This document shows positions 26,518 through 35,211 of a stretch of DNA of 64,000 nt, in pieces. A program made the translations under genes and the position numbers. How positions within the stretch are numbered: the first letter of the stretch is position 1; every line of letters begins with the position of its first letter. Location of the stretch: assembly GCA_934320655.1 (NCBI GenBank), contig CAKRFN010000002.1, positions 269,897 through 333,896 of the forward strand, in the 5' to 3' direction. The notes below the pieces were generated by a model. The model did no database searches, was not told the origin of the DNA, and worked only from the letters and a program-made list of their open reading frames with translations. This DNA is from an uncultured Eubacterium sp. (lineage in GTDB: Bacteria > Bacillota > Clostridia > Lachnospirales > Lachnospiraceae).

Positions 26518-28268
26518 CAGTGCTCACCTGCCTTTTCATCAAAATCTCCGCTGCCCTTTGTCTGTGACTCGTAAATATCGCGGTAAATTTCATTTGTCTC
26601 CAATAGCCGCTCATGTGTATCAAAGCCCTGAATCTGACCGTCCTCCATCACGATAATGCGGTCTGCCTCCTGCACGGATGAGATGCGCTGCGCGATAATG
26701 AGCTTCGTTGTGCCCGGAATCTCCTGTGCAAATGCCTGACGGATCTTCGCATCCGTCGCCGTATCAACAGCGCTTGTACTGTCGTCTAAGATCAGTATTT
26801 TGGGCTGCTTGAGCAATGCACGCGCGATACACAGGCGCTGCTTCTGACCTCCGGAGAGGTTGCTGCCGCCCTGTTCGAGATAGGTCTCGTATTTCTGCGG
26901 CATCCGCTCGATAAATTCATCGGCACATGCGAGACGGCAAGCGCGTTTGCACGCTTCCTCGCTCGCATTCTCATCACCCCAGCGCAGATTTTCTAAAATC
27001 GTGCCAGAAAACAACACATTTTTCTGTAAAACGACTGCCACCTCATTGCGCAGCGTATCGAGATCGTAGCTGCGCACATCTTTTCCGCCGACAAAAACTG
27101 CTCCGTCCGTCACATCGTACAGACGGCTGATCAGGTTTACAAGACTCGATTTGGAGCTGCCGGTGCCTCCGATGATACCGATCGTCTCTCCAGCATGGAT
27201 CGTCAGATCGACATCCTTTAAAATCGGATGCTCCCTGTCCCCGTGATAATCAAAGCTGACATGTTCAAACCGGATGCTGCCGTCCGGCACCTCATAATCA
27301 GGCTGCGCGGGATTGGTCAGCGTACTCTGTTCCCCGATGACCTCTGCCACACGCCGTCCGCTCGCCGCAGACATGGTGATCATGACAAACACCATCGAAA
27401 GCATCATCAGATTCATCAATATATTCATGCTGTAGGTCAGCATACTCATCAGATCTCCGGTCGTGAGACTGCTCTGTACGACCAGTCTCGCCCCGATCCA
27501 CGAGATCAGCAGAATACATGTATACACGGTAAACTGCATGATCGGCGCATTTAATGAAATGAGCTTTTCCGCCTTTACAAACATGCTGTACACATTTTTG
27601 CTCGCTTTTGTAAACCGCTCCTTCTCGTAGTCCTCCCTGACATATGCCTTGACGACGCGGATAGCGGATACATTTTCCTGCACGCTGGCGTTGAGTTCAT
27701 CGTATTTTTCAAATACCTGTGAAAAATAGCGGTGTGTTTTCATCATGAGCAGCATCAGGATTGTGCCGAGAATCAGCACGGCGAGCAGATAAATGTTCGC
27801 CAGACGCGGGCAGATCACATAGCTCATGACCATCGCACAGATCATGCTCAGCGGCGCGCGCGTACACATGCGCAGGATCATCTGGTATGCATTCTGCAGG
27901 TTTGTGACATCGGTCGTCAGCCGTGTCACAAGTCCTGCCGTCGAGAAACGGTCGATGTTGGCAAAGGAAAACGTCTGTATGTTCCGGAACATCGCTTCGC
28001 GCAGATTTTTTGCAAATCCAGCCGATGCCTTTGCGCCGAAATGACCGCCGCCGAGTCCGCCGAGCAGACCGATCACTGCGATCAGAAACATCGCGCCTCC
28101 TACCATATAAATATGATGCAGATCTCCTTTATCCACACCGTCGTCGATAATCGATGCCATCAGAAACGGTATGATCGTCTCCATCAGCACCTCGATCGTC
28201 ATACAGATCGGAGTCGCGATCGATGCACCGCGATACTCTTTGATCTGTGCCATCAATGTTTTTAACAT
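26517..28268 (-). CDS. ABC exporter half with degenerate ATP site
   Basis: 583 residues, fused six-helix domain and ATPase. Three catalytic positions are altered: Walker A is IGGTGSSKSSLV, Walker B ILILDDSTSAVD has Asp where the catalytic Glu should be, and the switch reads IIAQRISSV with Gln in place of His. The signature LSGGQKQR is intact and will serve the partner's site. This asymmetry is the mark of heterodimeric exporters with one working ATP site. MarR-type gene 40 bp upstream, partner gene overlapping downstream. Confidence 0.92.
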   Translation of the reverse strand: MLKTLMAQIKEYRGASIATPICMTIEVLMETIIPFLMASIIDDGVDKGDLHHIYMVGGAMFLIAVIGLLGGLGGGHFGAKASAGFAKNLREAMFRNIQTFSFANIDRFSTAGLVTRLTTDVTNLQNAYQMILRMCTRAPLSMICAMVMSYVICPRLANIYLLAVLILGTILMLLMMKTHRYFSQVFEKYDELNASVQENVSAIRVVKAYVREDYEKERFTKASKNVYSMFVKAEKLISLNAPIMQFTVYTCILLISWIGARLVVQSSLTTGDLMSMLTYSMNILMNLMMLSMVFVMITMSAASGRRVAEVIGEQSTLTNPAQPDYEVPDGSIRFEHVSFDYHGDREHPILKDVDLTIHAGETIGIIGGTGSSKSSLVNLISRLYDVTDGAVFVGGKDVRSYDLDTLRNEVAVVLQKNVLFSGTILENLRWGDENASEEACKRACRLACADEFIERMPQKYETYLEQGGSNLSGGQKQRLCIARALLKQPKILILDDSTSAVDTATDAKIRQAFAQEIPGTTKLIIAQRISSVQEADRIIVMEDGQIQGFDTHERLLETNEIYRDIYESQTKGSGDFDEKAGEH

Positions 28269-28308
28269 GTATGTACCTCCTGTAACTTCTTATAATTATG
28301 CAAAAGCA

Positions 28309-28794
28309 TTATGAGCGATGGCATAACCATTCCGGCTGATGCGGCGGTTTTTCATCGCCGCTGATATTGGCGATCATCTGATCGAGTACGCGCGAAAATA
28401 CCGCCAGATCCTCCTCACTGATCCCCTGTTTGATCAGCCGCTCATGCTCTGCGATCTCCGCCATGATCTCCTGATGGATCTCCAATGCCTTATCCGTTCG
28501 TGAAATGCACTTGTAGCGGCTGTCGTGTGATGAGATGCTCCGCCGGATGAGTCCGTGTGCCTCCATCTCGTTTAACTGCTGTGTAAGTGCAGATTTTTTG
28601 ATGTGCAGATCCGTTTCAATATTTTTCTGAAACACCTCCTGCCCATCATGCTCAGCCAGATAGCGCAGAATCCAGCCGTCTGTCATGGACATGCCGTAAT
28701 TTTGCTGGCGCTCACTGTTTTTGCGGTCGACAAGCTGTTTCATGCAGCGGTTGAAATAGCGCATGCGGTGTCCGATATGTTCTGTTTTATCCAT
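28309..28794 (-). CDS. MarR family transcriptional regulator of the ABC exporter
   Basis: 161 residues from ATG 28794, which has AGGAGG 7 nt before it; the frame is open for 23 more codons upstream but enters the structured repeat. Winged-helix core: VFQKNIETDLHIKKSALTQQ (recognition helix) and LIRRSISSHDSRYKCISRTDKALE (wing). First gene of an operon with the two ABC halves, so a repressor released by an exported drug is the likely scheme. Confidence 0.87.
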   Translation of the reverse strand: MDKTEHIGHRMRYFNRCMKQLVDRKNSERQQNYGMSMTDGWILRYLAEHDGQEVFQKNIETDLHIKKSALTQQLNEMEAHGLIRRSISSHDSRYKCISRTDKALEIHQEIMAEIAEHERLIKQGISEEDLAVFSRVLDQMIANISGDEKPPHQPEWLCHRS

Positions 28795-28838
28795 TGGGTT
28801 CCTCCTGTTAATTTTATAAACATTTGCGATATTCTTAT

Positions 28839-29098
28839 ATGAGGTCGCAGCTCCCGCAAGCATATGCTTGTTGAGAATGGCTGGCTGCGGTCACAGCTAT
28901 TCACGTTACAGGCACTTCGTAAACGTAGCAGCGCGAGCAAAGTCATGTCTGATTTTGCTGCCTTTGCGCGATGGAGATGAGACTCGTAACTCGTGGAAGC
29001 CCTTGCTGAACACGAGTTAGTGTTTTCCGAGGCTCATCGGAATGGTTCGTGCAATGAAAGCAAAACAGACATGCTTGCGGAAGCTGCGACCTTCATAC
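28839..29098. repeat. 260-bp structured intergenic element with terminal inverted repeats
   Basis: The 325-bp gap between the MarR gene and the methyltransferase-like gene is mostly one element. Its ends are inverted copies: GGTCGCAGCTCCCGCAAGCAT on the left (28842-28862) and its near-complement CTTGCGGAAGCTGCGACC on the right (29074-29091), one mismatch. Nested inside are further pairs: AACTCGTG (28988-28995) with CACGAGTT (29011-29018), GATGAG (28976-28981) with CTCATC (29033-29038), and CATGTCTG near 28944 with CAGACATG near 29065. There is no coding sequence. It could be a MITE-like element or a large folded RNA. Confidence 0.75.
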
Positions 29099-29119
29099 AA
29101 AAATTTTGTAACCAACCAA

Positions 29120-29956
29120 TCAGCGCACCAGTGCGAGCGCCTCCATATCATAGATCATATTCTGCCGCAGATCATAGCCCCACGCAAAATGTGTGGTGTC
29201 TCCTACATGCAGCGCGGATTCATCCGTATGCTGTTTCAGATCTGCGAGCGCCTGCCACGCTCCCTCGACACCTCCGGGCACTCCGGCGCGCGCTGCCTCC
29301 GCAGACACAAACAACCCGCGCCGCGCTGCCTCACACAGTTTTTGGTTAATCTGCGCCGCAATCCGGCTGTTTTCCTCCGATGCCAGTTGAAACATCCGCT
29401 CCTCCCGCTGTCCAAGCACCTGCATATACGCCTCCCAGATCCATGGCAGCATGTGATTGATCTGGCTATGTACACCGCTGACTGCCACCACATCTGCCTG
29501 CGGCAGCACCAGTTCTGCTCTGCGCTCCGCCGCGCGCGCATACATCGACTGCGCAAGCATATATGCAGTCTGCGCAAGCTGCGTAATATCCGTCAGTTTT
29601 CCACGCCGGTTGACCTCGCTTTGAAGCACCGCGCAAAACTCCCGGTATTCTTCGGGAGTAATCCCCAACAGATCGCCTGTCTCACAGTCCACACGCGCGC
29701 TGTCTTCCTGCGGCACGCGCTTCATCGCCGCCTGCATCGCCTGTTCATCCACATCATAGAGCGTGATCCGGTCAAAGAATTGTAAAAAATGCTCCAGATC
29801 ATAGTCATTGCATGCGCCCGCTCCTACGATAAGCAGCGAACCGCCCCGCTCACAGTGGCGCAGGATCCACTTACTCCATGCGTTGCGGTACGCCGCCCAG
29901 TCCTCCCATGCACGCGGCATCACATGCCGTTTCTCCAAAGTATCATATACCGTCAT
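29120..29956 (-). CDS. Uncharacterised protein with methyltransferase-like nucleotide loop
   Basis: 278 residues. Near residues 40-50 the segment GGSLLIVGAGACNDYDLEHF followed by ITLYDVDEQAMQAA looks like motifs I and II of a class I SAM-dependent methyltransferase; VVAVSGVHSQINHMLPW may be the strand-5 region. The C-terminal half is helical and Ala-rich. I do not recognise the substrate. GGAAGTGAG precedes the ATG. It stands alone: a structured repeat follows it and a transcription terminator of the MATE pseudogene precedes it. Confidence 0.65.
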   Translation of the reverse strand: MTVYDTLEKRHVMPRAWEDWAAYRNAWSKWILRHCERGGSLLIVGAGACNDYDLEHFLQFFDRITLYDVDEQAMQAAMKRVPQEDSARVDCETGDLLGITPEEYREFCAVLQSEVNRRGKLTDITQLAQTAYMLAQSMYARAAERRAELVLPQADVVAVSGVHSQINHMLPWIWEAYMQVLGQREERMFQLASEENSRIAAQINQKLCEAARRGLFVSAEAARAGVPGGVEGAWQALADLKQHTDESALHVGDTTHFAWGYDLRQNMIYDMEALALVR

Positions 29957-30104
29957 TGTCTCACTTCCGTTTCCTTATCGTTTTGTTGTATTATCATGCT
30001 ATTTTATCATATGTGCCACTGTGTTAATTGTTCTGTTTCAAAATTGTTTTGTTATTAAACTGTTTAATTTTTAAACTATTCTAGCACAAGATTTGGATTT
30101 GTCA

Positions 30105-30144
30105 AGAAAAAAACGCCGATACACAACTACTCTGTATCGACGTT
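30105..30144 (-). terminator. Intrinsic terminator of the MATE pseudogene
   Basis: Minus strand stem AACGTCGATACA (30133-30144) / TGTATCGGCGTT (30112-30123) with one G-U pair and a 9-nt loop, followed by seven T. About 100 bp after the pseudogene's stop. The rest of the 288-bp gap 29957-30244 is AT-rich with nothing else I can name. Confidence 0.85.
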
Positions 30145-30244
30145 TCCTGCTAAACAACCCTGTCTATTATGTTTTTCTCATGAATTTTCATTCATACACC
30201 GCTGTAATTTTCCATATGTCTCTTCTTTTTCTCATATCCATCAT

Positions 30245-31328
30245 TTAGGTCCCCATTTCTGTTAGATTTTTTAGCCATTTATATTGCCTATAATGTTTAA
30301 ATACTGCGGGGAGCTTTACCAGCTCATCAAGATTTAATACAAAATATACCGTCAGCACCGGCAGCTTCCATACAAATGCCGCCAGATATCCCAATGGAAC
30401 CGCAAAACACCACATGGTAACCGCATCGCACTTCAATCCGAATTTTATATCTCCCCCTGCCGGAAAAATTCCACCTATCGTCATTGCGTTTATTGATTTT
30501 CCTATGACATAATAGCTGCTCATAAACAGCATATATTTTAAATACCCGGTTGCCGTGTCGCTCAGATTTGTAAAATATAAGATTACCGGAGTCAAGAGAA
30601 GAATCATACCGCCAGTCAGACAGCCGGAAAACACCGCAATCCTGCATAAAATATTTCCGTTTTTTTGTGCTTCTGACAAGTTCCCTTTTCCAAGCAGATT
30701 TCCGATGATAATGCTTCCTCCATATCCAAAACCGGTGCAGACACATATCAGCAGATTCTTTGTTATGTTCGCAATAGAATTGGCAGCTACTGCATCTGAT
30801 CCAAGATGTCCCAGTATCACAGAATACATGGTAAATCCGCCGCCCCCGCAATCTCCATCCTTGGGAATCCAAAGTATCCATAAATAAAAACCGCATTCAG
30901 CACAATATTGGAACAAACAACCACTATGCTGACCGCCGTACATTTTCCCACATACCCGCAATTTTTCAATATACCCTGCAAAACCTGCAAAATCCCAGAA
31001 AAAACATAGGATAACCCGATCAGTTTCAGGTATTTTATTCCATACTCAATTAACTCAATATCATTTGTAAACAACCGCATAAGAATTTTAGGTGCAAATA
31101 GTGTTGTAATCAGAAAAAGAACGGAAACCACTGATACATATTTGAGTACAAGCCCCGAAAATGCCCGCAATCCCTCAAAATCCTTTTTTCCATAATATTG
31201 TGCAACAAACATATTTTCTCCGATTGTGAGTGCCATCAAAATCAGGTTAAAAACAAAGGTAGTCTGCGAAGCCAATGAAACCGCTGACAACGAAGCTTCA
31301 AAATTTTATCCCTAAATTTATTTTCCAT
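30245..31328 (-). pseudogene. MATE family efflux transporter with two internal deletions
   Basis: Three MATE fragments in order but different frames. ATG 31328 starts MENKFRDKIL and breaks at about 31304; after the break the next frame reads EASLSAVSLASQTTFVFNLI through VFIYGYFGFPRMEIAGAA; at about 30855 another break leads into GGGFTMYSVILGHLGSDAVA and then an intact C-terminus to 30245. Compared with a normal MATE protein of about 450 residues, roughly the first membrane helix (about 38 residues) and a stretch near helices 5-7 (about 75 residues) are missing, both with loss of frame. It cannot make a working exporter. The truncated AraC gene is divergent from it. Confidence 0.85.
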
Positions 31329-31440
31329 CCGTCGTTTGTTTCCTCTCTGTGCACAATACAAAAATAAACAATTTCTATTGATTTTCATACCAGAATCGAC
31401 CATAATAATATAACAATCGTTCATAAAGGAGCTGGCACTT

Positions 31441-32176
31441 ATGGAATATTCTGATTTTAGAGGGACAGATGTCTTATGATGTCAATGGACAGAAGATTTC
31501 TTTACAGGCAGGAGAAGGGATTTTTGTAAACAGCCACTCCCTTCATTATGGCTATTCCGACACGCATACAGAATGCTTTTTTCTCTGTATCCTGTTGTCC
31601 CCACGGCTGCTATCTGTAAATACTTATTTTATAGAAAATTGTTTAAATCCTCTGGTACAAAATATTCATTTTCCTTATCAGAAGCTGAATCCATCTATTC
31701 AATGGCAAAATTCTATTCTTCGTGATCTTGAAATGCTCTATGAAAACAATATGGATCAAATACAGCCATTTACGATTCTGGAAAGAGCTGCCCATATTTT
31801 CCGTCTGCTTTCTGAGAATATGAACTTTCTTCCAGACCTTGATAAAAATACAGAGGATATTCTGGCTCTGACTGCGATGATCGGTTATGTGCAGAAAAAT
31901 TATCCGAATAGAATTCTGTTAAAAGATGTTGCTTCTGCCGGAAACTGCTGCAAAACAAAATGCACCTCGCTTTTCCAAAAATATTTAAATACTTCCCCGA
32001 TCGTATATATCAACCGTTATCGTTTGGAAAAATCTATTTTTCTTCTCCGGAATACTGCACAGTCTATTACGGAGATCGCATATGCATGTGGATTTTCAAA
32101 TACCAGCTATTTTTGCGAGCTCTTCCATAAGTATTACGACACCACACCGGGGAAGTTCCGAACCAACAGTCAATGA
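31441..32176 (+). pseudogene. AraC family regulator, N-terminus disrupted by deletion
   Basis: ATG 31441 (with AAAGGAG) gives MEYSDFRGTDVL and then a stop. The cupin domain resumes in another frame at about 31457 as EGQMSYDVNGQKISLQAGEG and continues to a complete C-terminal double helix-turn-helix (LLKDVASAGNCCKTKCTSLF; ITEIAYACGFSNTSYFCELF) at 32176. Against the intact relative at 38085-39026 about 60 residues are missing from the cupin. A promoter survives: TTGATT (31378-31383), 17 nt, CATAAT (31401-31406). An internal ATG at 31469 could still start a 235-residue protein with only the DNA-binding end complete. Divergent from the MATE pseudogene it presumably once regulated. Confidence 0.8.
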
Positions 32177-32186
32177 CAATTCCTTT

Positions 32187-32918
32187 TCACGCTCCCATTG
32201 AGGACTGGGCGTAATTTGAGTCCATACGCCCAGCCCACGCTGCCAGCGACGCATACACATCTGAAAACTGGTCATAAGAACCTTTAAATGTCACACTTGC
32301 CACTGTCGTTTCCGGTTCTGTAAAGAATGTGACATTTTCTGTATTTTCATACTGCCCTTTTACTTCAATCTGAACCTCTACATCCACATCACTTTCTTTA
32401 TATTCTTTATCATGCAGCTTCGCCATTGACGGACCACACAGAGTCATTCCAAGCTTGGATGTCTCGGAAAACAGAATATGCCACAGTCTTCCTTCCTCCT
32501 CGTATTTCGGAATTACCTTTCTCACACTTGCAACAGTTCTTTCCGGCATCTGCTTGATCACACAATCGTACTTCATGATTTCGTCCTTTCTCAGCCTCTC
32601 TAAAGCTGTATCCAGAAACCGTATCCGATCATTGATCTTATCTGCTTCTTCCGTGAGCTGTGCTTTCTGAACCTGAAATATCTGCTCAATCTCGTCGGTA
32701 TTACTGCTTTTGAGAATTTCTGCAATCGCATTCACACCAAAGCCCATATCTTTCAAGGCATTGATCTTTCCCACGACAAGCAGTTGTTCCTCGCCATAAT
32801 AGCGATATCCGGTAAACTCATCTACCTCATCCGGCTTGAGCAGCCCAACCTCATCATAATAGCGCAGCATTCGGATACTGACTCTGGACAATCTTGAAAA
32901 ATCACCTATTTTTAACAT
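32187..32918 (-). CDS. MerR family regulator with GyrI-like ligand domain, probably C-terminally shortened
   Basis: 243 residues. N-terminal MerR helix-turn-helix (MLKIGDFSRLSRVSIRMLRY, GYRYYGEEQLLVV), dimer coiled coil (about residues 75-115), then a GyrI/BltR-like effector-binding domain (CVIKQMPERTVASVRKVIP, FTEPETTVASVTFKGSYDQ). Relatives are about 270 residues and end in a beta-strand after the domain; here the sequence turns into RMDSNYAQSSMGA after SLAAWA and stops, so the last 30 or so residues seem lost. It converges on the AraC pseudogene with only 10 bp between stops. Drug-responsive regulation is the usual family role. Confidence 0.75.
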   Translation of the reverse strand: MLKIGDFSRLSRVSIRMLRYYDEVGLLKPDEVDEFTGYRYYGEEQLLVVGKINALKDMGFGVNAIAEILKSSNTDEIEQIFQVQKAQLTEEADKINDRIRFLDTALERLRKDEIMKYDCVIKQMPERTVASVRKVIPKYEEEGRLWHILFSETSKLGMTLCGPSMAKLHDKEYKESDVDVEVQIEVKGQYENTENVTFFTEPETTVASVTFKGSYDQFSDVYASLAAWAGRMDSNYAQSSMGA

Positions 32919-33200
32919 TTCGTACCTCCATGGTTTCGTACATTTCTGAGCTCAATATCACTTTACTGTCTCCCATCGTGTGAGAGTCAATACTTTTTTC
33001 CAAAAAATTATAATTCAAATCTATCTTCATAACAATCCCCCTTGCCATCTGCCTGAAAATTCAAAAATTTTTTATTTGGCTTCAAACCCGAAATATAGAT
33101 ATACATTTCCACCAATTCCATATATAATGGAACTATTCCTGACGATCACTTTGCAGTTTTCCGAAGAATAATATCAGATAAAGGAACACAAACAATAGCT

Positions 33201-33944
33201 ATGACTAAAAATTATAAACTGACTATCGCATACGACGGAACGCGCTACTACGGCTGGGAGCACCAGCCGGGCAGAGATACGATACAGGGCAAGATCGAAA
33301 CCGTTTTACAACGAATGTGTGAGCTGGACGAAATCCCCGAGGTGATCGGTGCGGGGCGTACCGATGCCGGTGTCCACGCCAAGGCTATGGTCGCCAATGT
33401 GCTGCTCAACACACGCCTATCCGAACCGGAGATCAAGGCATATATGAACCGCTATCTGCCGGACGACATCGGTATTGTCGACGTCCGCGAGGCTTCCGAG
33501 CGTTTTCATGCCCGCTACAAGGCAGTCGGCAAAACCTACTCCTACACCTGCTATGTCGGTGAGAGCAAACCGGTCTTTAACCGCCGCTATGTATCACGGC
33601 TGGATTTTGAACCGGACGTAGATGCCATGATACGCGCCGCTGAATATTTACAGGGCGAGCATGACTTCAAGAGCTTTTGCGGCAATCCGAAAATGAAAAA
33701 ATCCACGGTTCGCCTCGTGGATTCCATTACCATTAAGCGCAGCAAAAACCAGATCTATTTCACGTTTCACGGAACCGGATTTTTGCAGCATATGGTGCGG
33801 ATTCTCGTCGGCACGCTGCTTGAGGTCGGAGCCGGACGGATACAGCCGGAATCTATGACAGAAATTTTAGAAGCAAAAGACCGGCGCGTCGCAGGACCGA
33901 CCGCGCCCGCATGCGGGCTGTGTCTCGAACGTGTAGACTACTAG
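33201..33944 (+). CDS. truA: tRNA pseudouridine synthase A
   Basis: 247 residues, normal length. Converts U38-U40 of the tRNA anticodon arm to pseudouridine. The catalytic Asp is in the GAGRTDAGVHAKAMVAN motif (about residues 51-67); the substrate-binding RYVSRLDFEPDVDAM and C-terminal FLQHMVRILVGTLLEVG motifs are present. No strong Shine-Dalgarno sequence is visible just before the ATG (AACAATAGCT). Followed after 44 bp by the endonuclease IV gene, probably one unit ending at the 34.9-kb terminator. Confidence 0.95.
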   Translation: MTKNYKLTIAYDGTRYYGWEHQPGRDTIQGKIETVLQRMCELDEIPEVIGAGRTDAGVHAKAMVANVLLNTRLSEPEIKAYMNRYLPDDIGIVDVREASERFHARYKAVGKTYSYTCYVGESKPVFNRRYVSRLDFEPDVDAMIRAAEYLQGEHDFKSFCGNPKMKKSTVRLVDSITIKRSKNQIYFTFHGTGFLQHMVRILVGTLLEVGAGRIQPESMTEILEAKDRRVAGPTAPACGLCLERVDY

Positions 33945-33988
33945 TCTTCGATTATTGACGATTACCAGAATATTTGGAGGAATGAAAA

Positions 33989-34858
33989 ATGAAAGATATT
34001 AAACTTGGTTCACATGTCGGCATGTCCGGCAAAGATATGTTTTTAAATTCGGTGCGCGAAGCCGTCTCCTACGGTGCAAACACCTTCATGGTCTATACCG
34101 GAGCACCGCAGAACACACGCAGAAAAGAGATCTCTGAATTGAATATCCCCGCGGCATGGGATCTGATGCGCGAAAACGGCATTGAAGAATTTGTCGTACA
34201 CGCACCGTATATCATCAATCTGGCAAACACGGTAAAACCGGAAACCTACGAGCTGGCAGTCACCTTCCTGCGCACCGAGCTGGAGCGCACCGTCGCCATG
34301 GGCAGCCATGTACTTGTACTTCACCCCGGTTCCCATGTCAATGCCGGTGTCGAAGCCGGTACCGCACAGATCATCAAAGGACTGAACGAAGTGCTCACCC
34401 CCGACCTCGACTGTGTGATCGCGCTTGAGACAATGGCTGGAAAAGGCTCGGAGATCGGCCGCAGCTTTGAAGAACTCGCCCGTATCTACGACGGCGTGAG
34501 CTGCAACGACAAGCTGCGCGTCTGCTTTGACACCTGCCATACCAATGATGCAGGCTACGACATCGCAGGCGATTTTGATGGTGTGATCGATACGTTTGAC
34601 CATGTGCTCGGCAAAGACCAGATCGCAGTCTTTCATATCAACGACTCGAAGAATCCGCGCGGAGCCGCCAAAGACCGCCATGAGAATCTCGGCAAGGGCG
34701 AGATCGGTCTGGAGGCACTCAAATATGTCGTATGGCATCCGGATTTTCTCGACATTCCGAAGATTCTTGAGACTCCGTGGTATAAAAATCCGGACAACCC
34801 CAAAGACGTATGGGCACCTTATAAGGAAGAGATCGCGTTGCTGCGCGAGGGGCATTAG
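33989..34858 (+). CDS. nfo: Deoxyribonuclease IV (apurinic/apyrimidinic endonuclease)
   Basis: 289 residues, TIM-barrel endonuclease IV that cleaves DNA 5' to abasic sites in base excision repair. Zinc ligands sit in the expected motifs: VVHAPYIINLAN, VLHPGSHVNAG, ALETMAGKG, CFDTCHTNDAGYD, VFHINDSKNPRGAAKDRHEN. TTGGAGGA lies before the ATG. A terminator hairpin follows at 34907. Confidence 0.96.
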   Translation: MKDIKLGSHVGMSGKDMFLNSVREAVSYGANTFMVYTGAPQNTRRKEISELNIPAAWDLMRENGIEEFVVHAPYIINLANTVKPETYELAVTFLRTELERTVAMGSHVLVLHPGSHVNAGVEAGTAQIIKGLNEVLTPDLDCVIALETMAGKGSEIGRSFEELARIYDGVSCNDKLRVCFDTCHTNDAGYDIAGDFDGVIDTFDHVLGKDQIAVFHINDSKNPRGAAKDRHENLGKGEIGLEALKYVVWHPDFLDIPKILETPWYKNPDNPKDVWAPYKEEIALLREGH

Positions 34859-34906
34859 TACGCGCTCCCGCTCACATCTTGCATCATGATTTGCCTGAAT
34901 TTTCCC

Positions 34907-34955
34907 AACTGCGTAACATCCTCTGATCCTGTGGATGTTACGCAGTTTCCTTTTT
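34907..34955 (+). terminator. Terminator after nfo
   Basis: Perfect 15-bp inverted repeat AACTGCGTAACATCC (34907-34921) / GGATGTTACGCAGTT (34933-34947), 11-nt loop, then TCCTTTTT. It also marks the broken 3' end of the second MATE remnant on the other strand. Confidence 0.85.
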
Positions 34956-35191
34956 GCCTCCGATCACAGTCGCAATCGCAGCTCCCGCTGCCCCCTGCTT
35001 CAATCCGAAAATGAAGATCGGATCAAGAATCATATTAACGATAGAACCGAGAATGGAACCGAACATCGCCTGTGCCGCCAGCCCTTTTGTGCGCAAAATA
35101 CGAGCGAAACCATCATGCTCAGCACGACCGGCAACGCCAGCTTCATATATGCCTTCGAAACTGGCATTTTTTCAAATAAATAATTTTGCAT
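34956..35191 (-). pseudogene. Second MATE transporter remnant, internally deleted and 3' truncated
   Basis: ATG 35191 with GGAGG reads MQNYLFEKMPVSKAYMKLAL and PVVLSMMVSLV (MATE helix 1), then breaks at about 35100. A different frame continues TKGLAAQAMFGSILGSIVNM, ILDPIFIFGLKQGAAGAAIA, TVIGG (helices 4-5) and ends at the nfo terminator. About 110 residues are missing inside and the whole second half is gone. It is a separate gene from the 30-kb MATE pseudogene, since its N-terminus differs. It lies just downstream of the ATPase gene on the same strand. Confidence 0.82.
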
Positions 35192-35211
35192 TACTTTCCC
35201 TCCGCGCCAAC

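Noticed and set aside
28839..29098. CRISPR-like array
   Set aside because: The repeats here are inverted and nested, not direct repeats with regular spacers; no cas genes in the window.
34043..34855. 270-codon open frame antisense to nfo
   Set aside because: It mirrors the whole endonuclease IV gene, has no domain-like sequence and no ribosome site; it is a codon-bias shadow.
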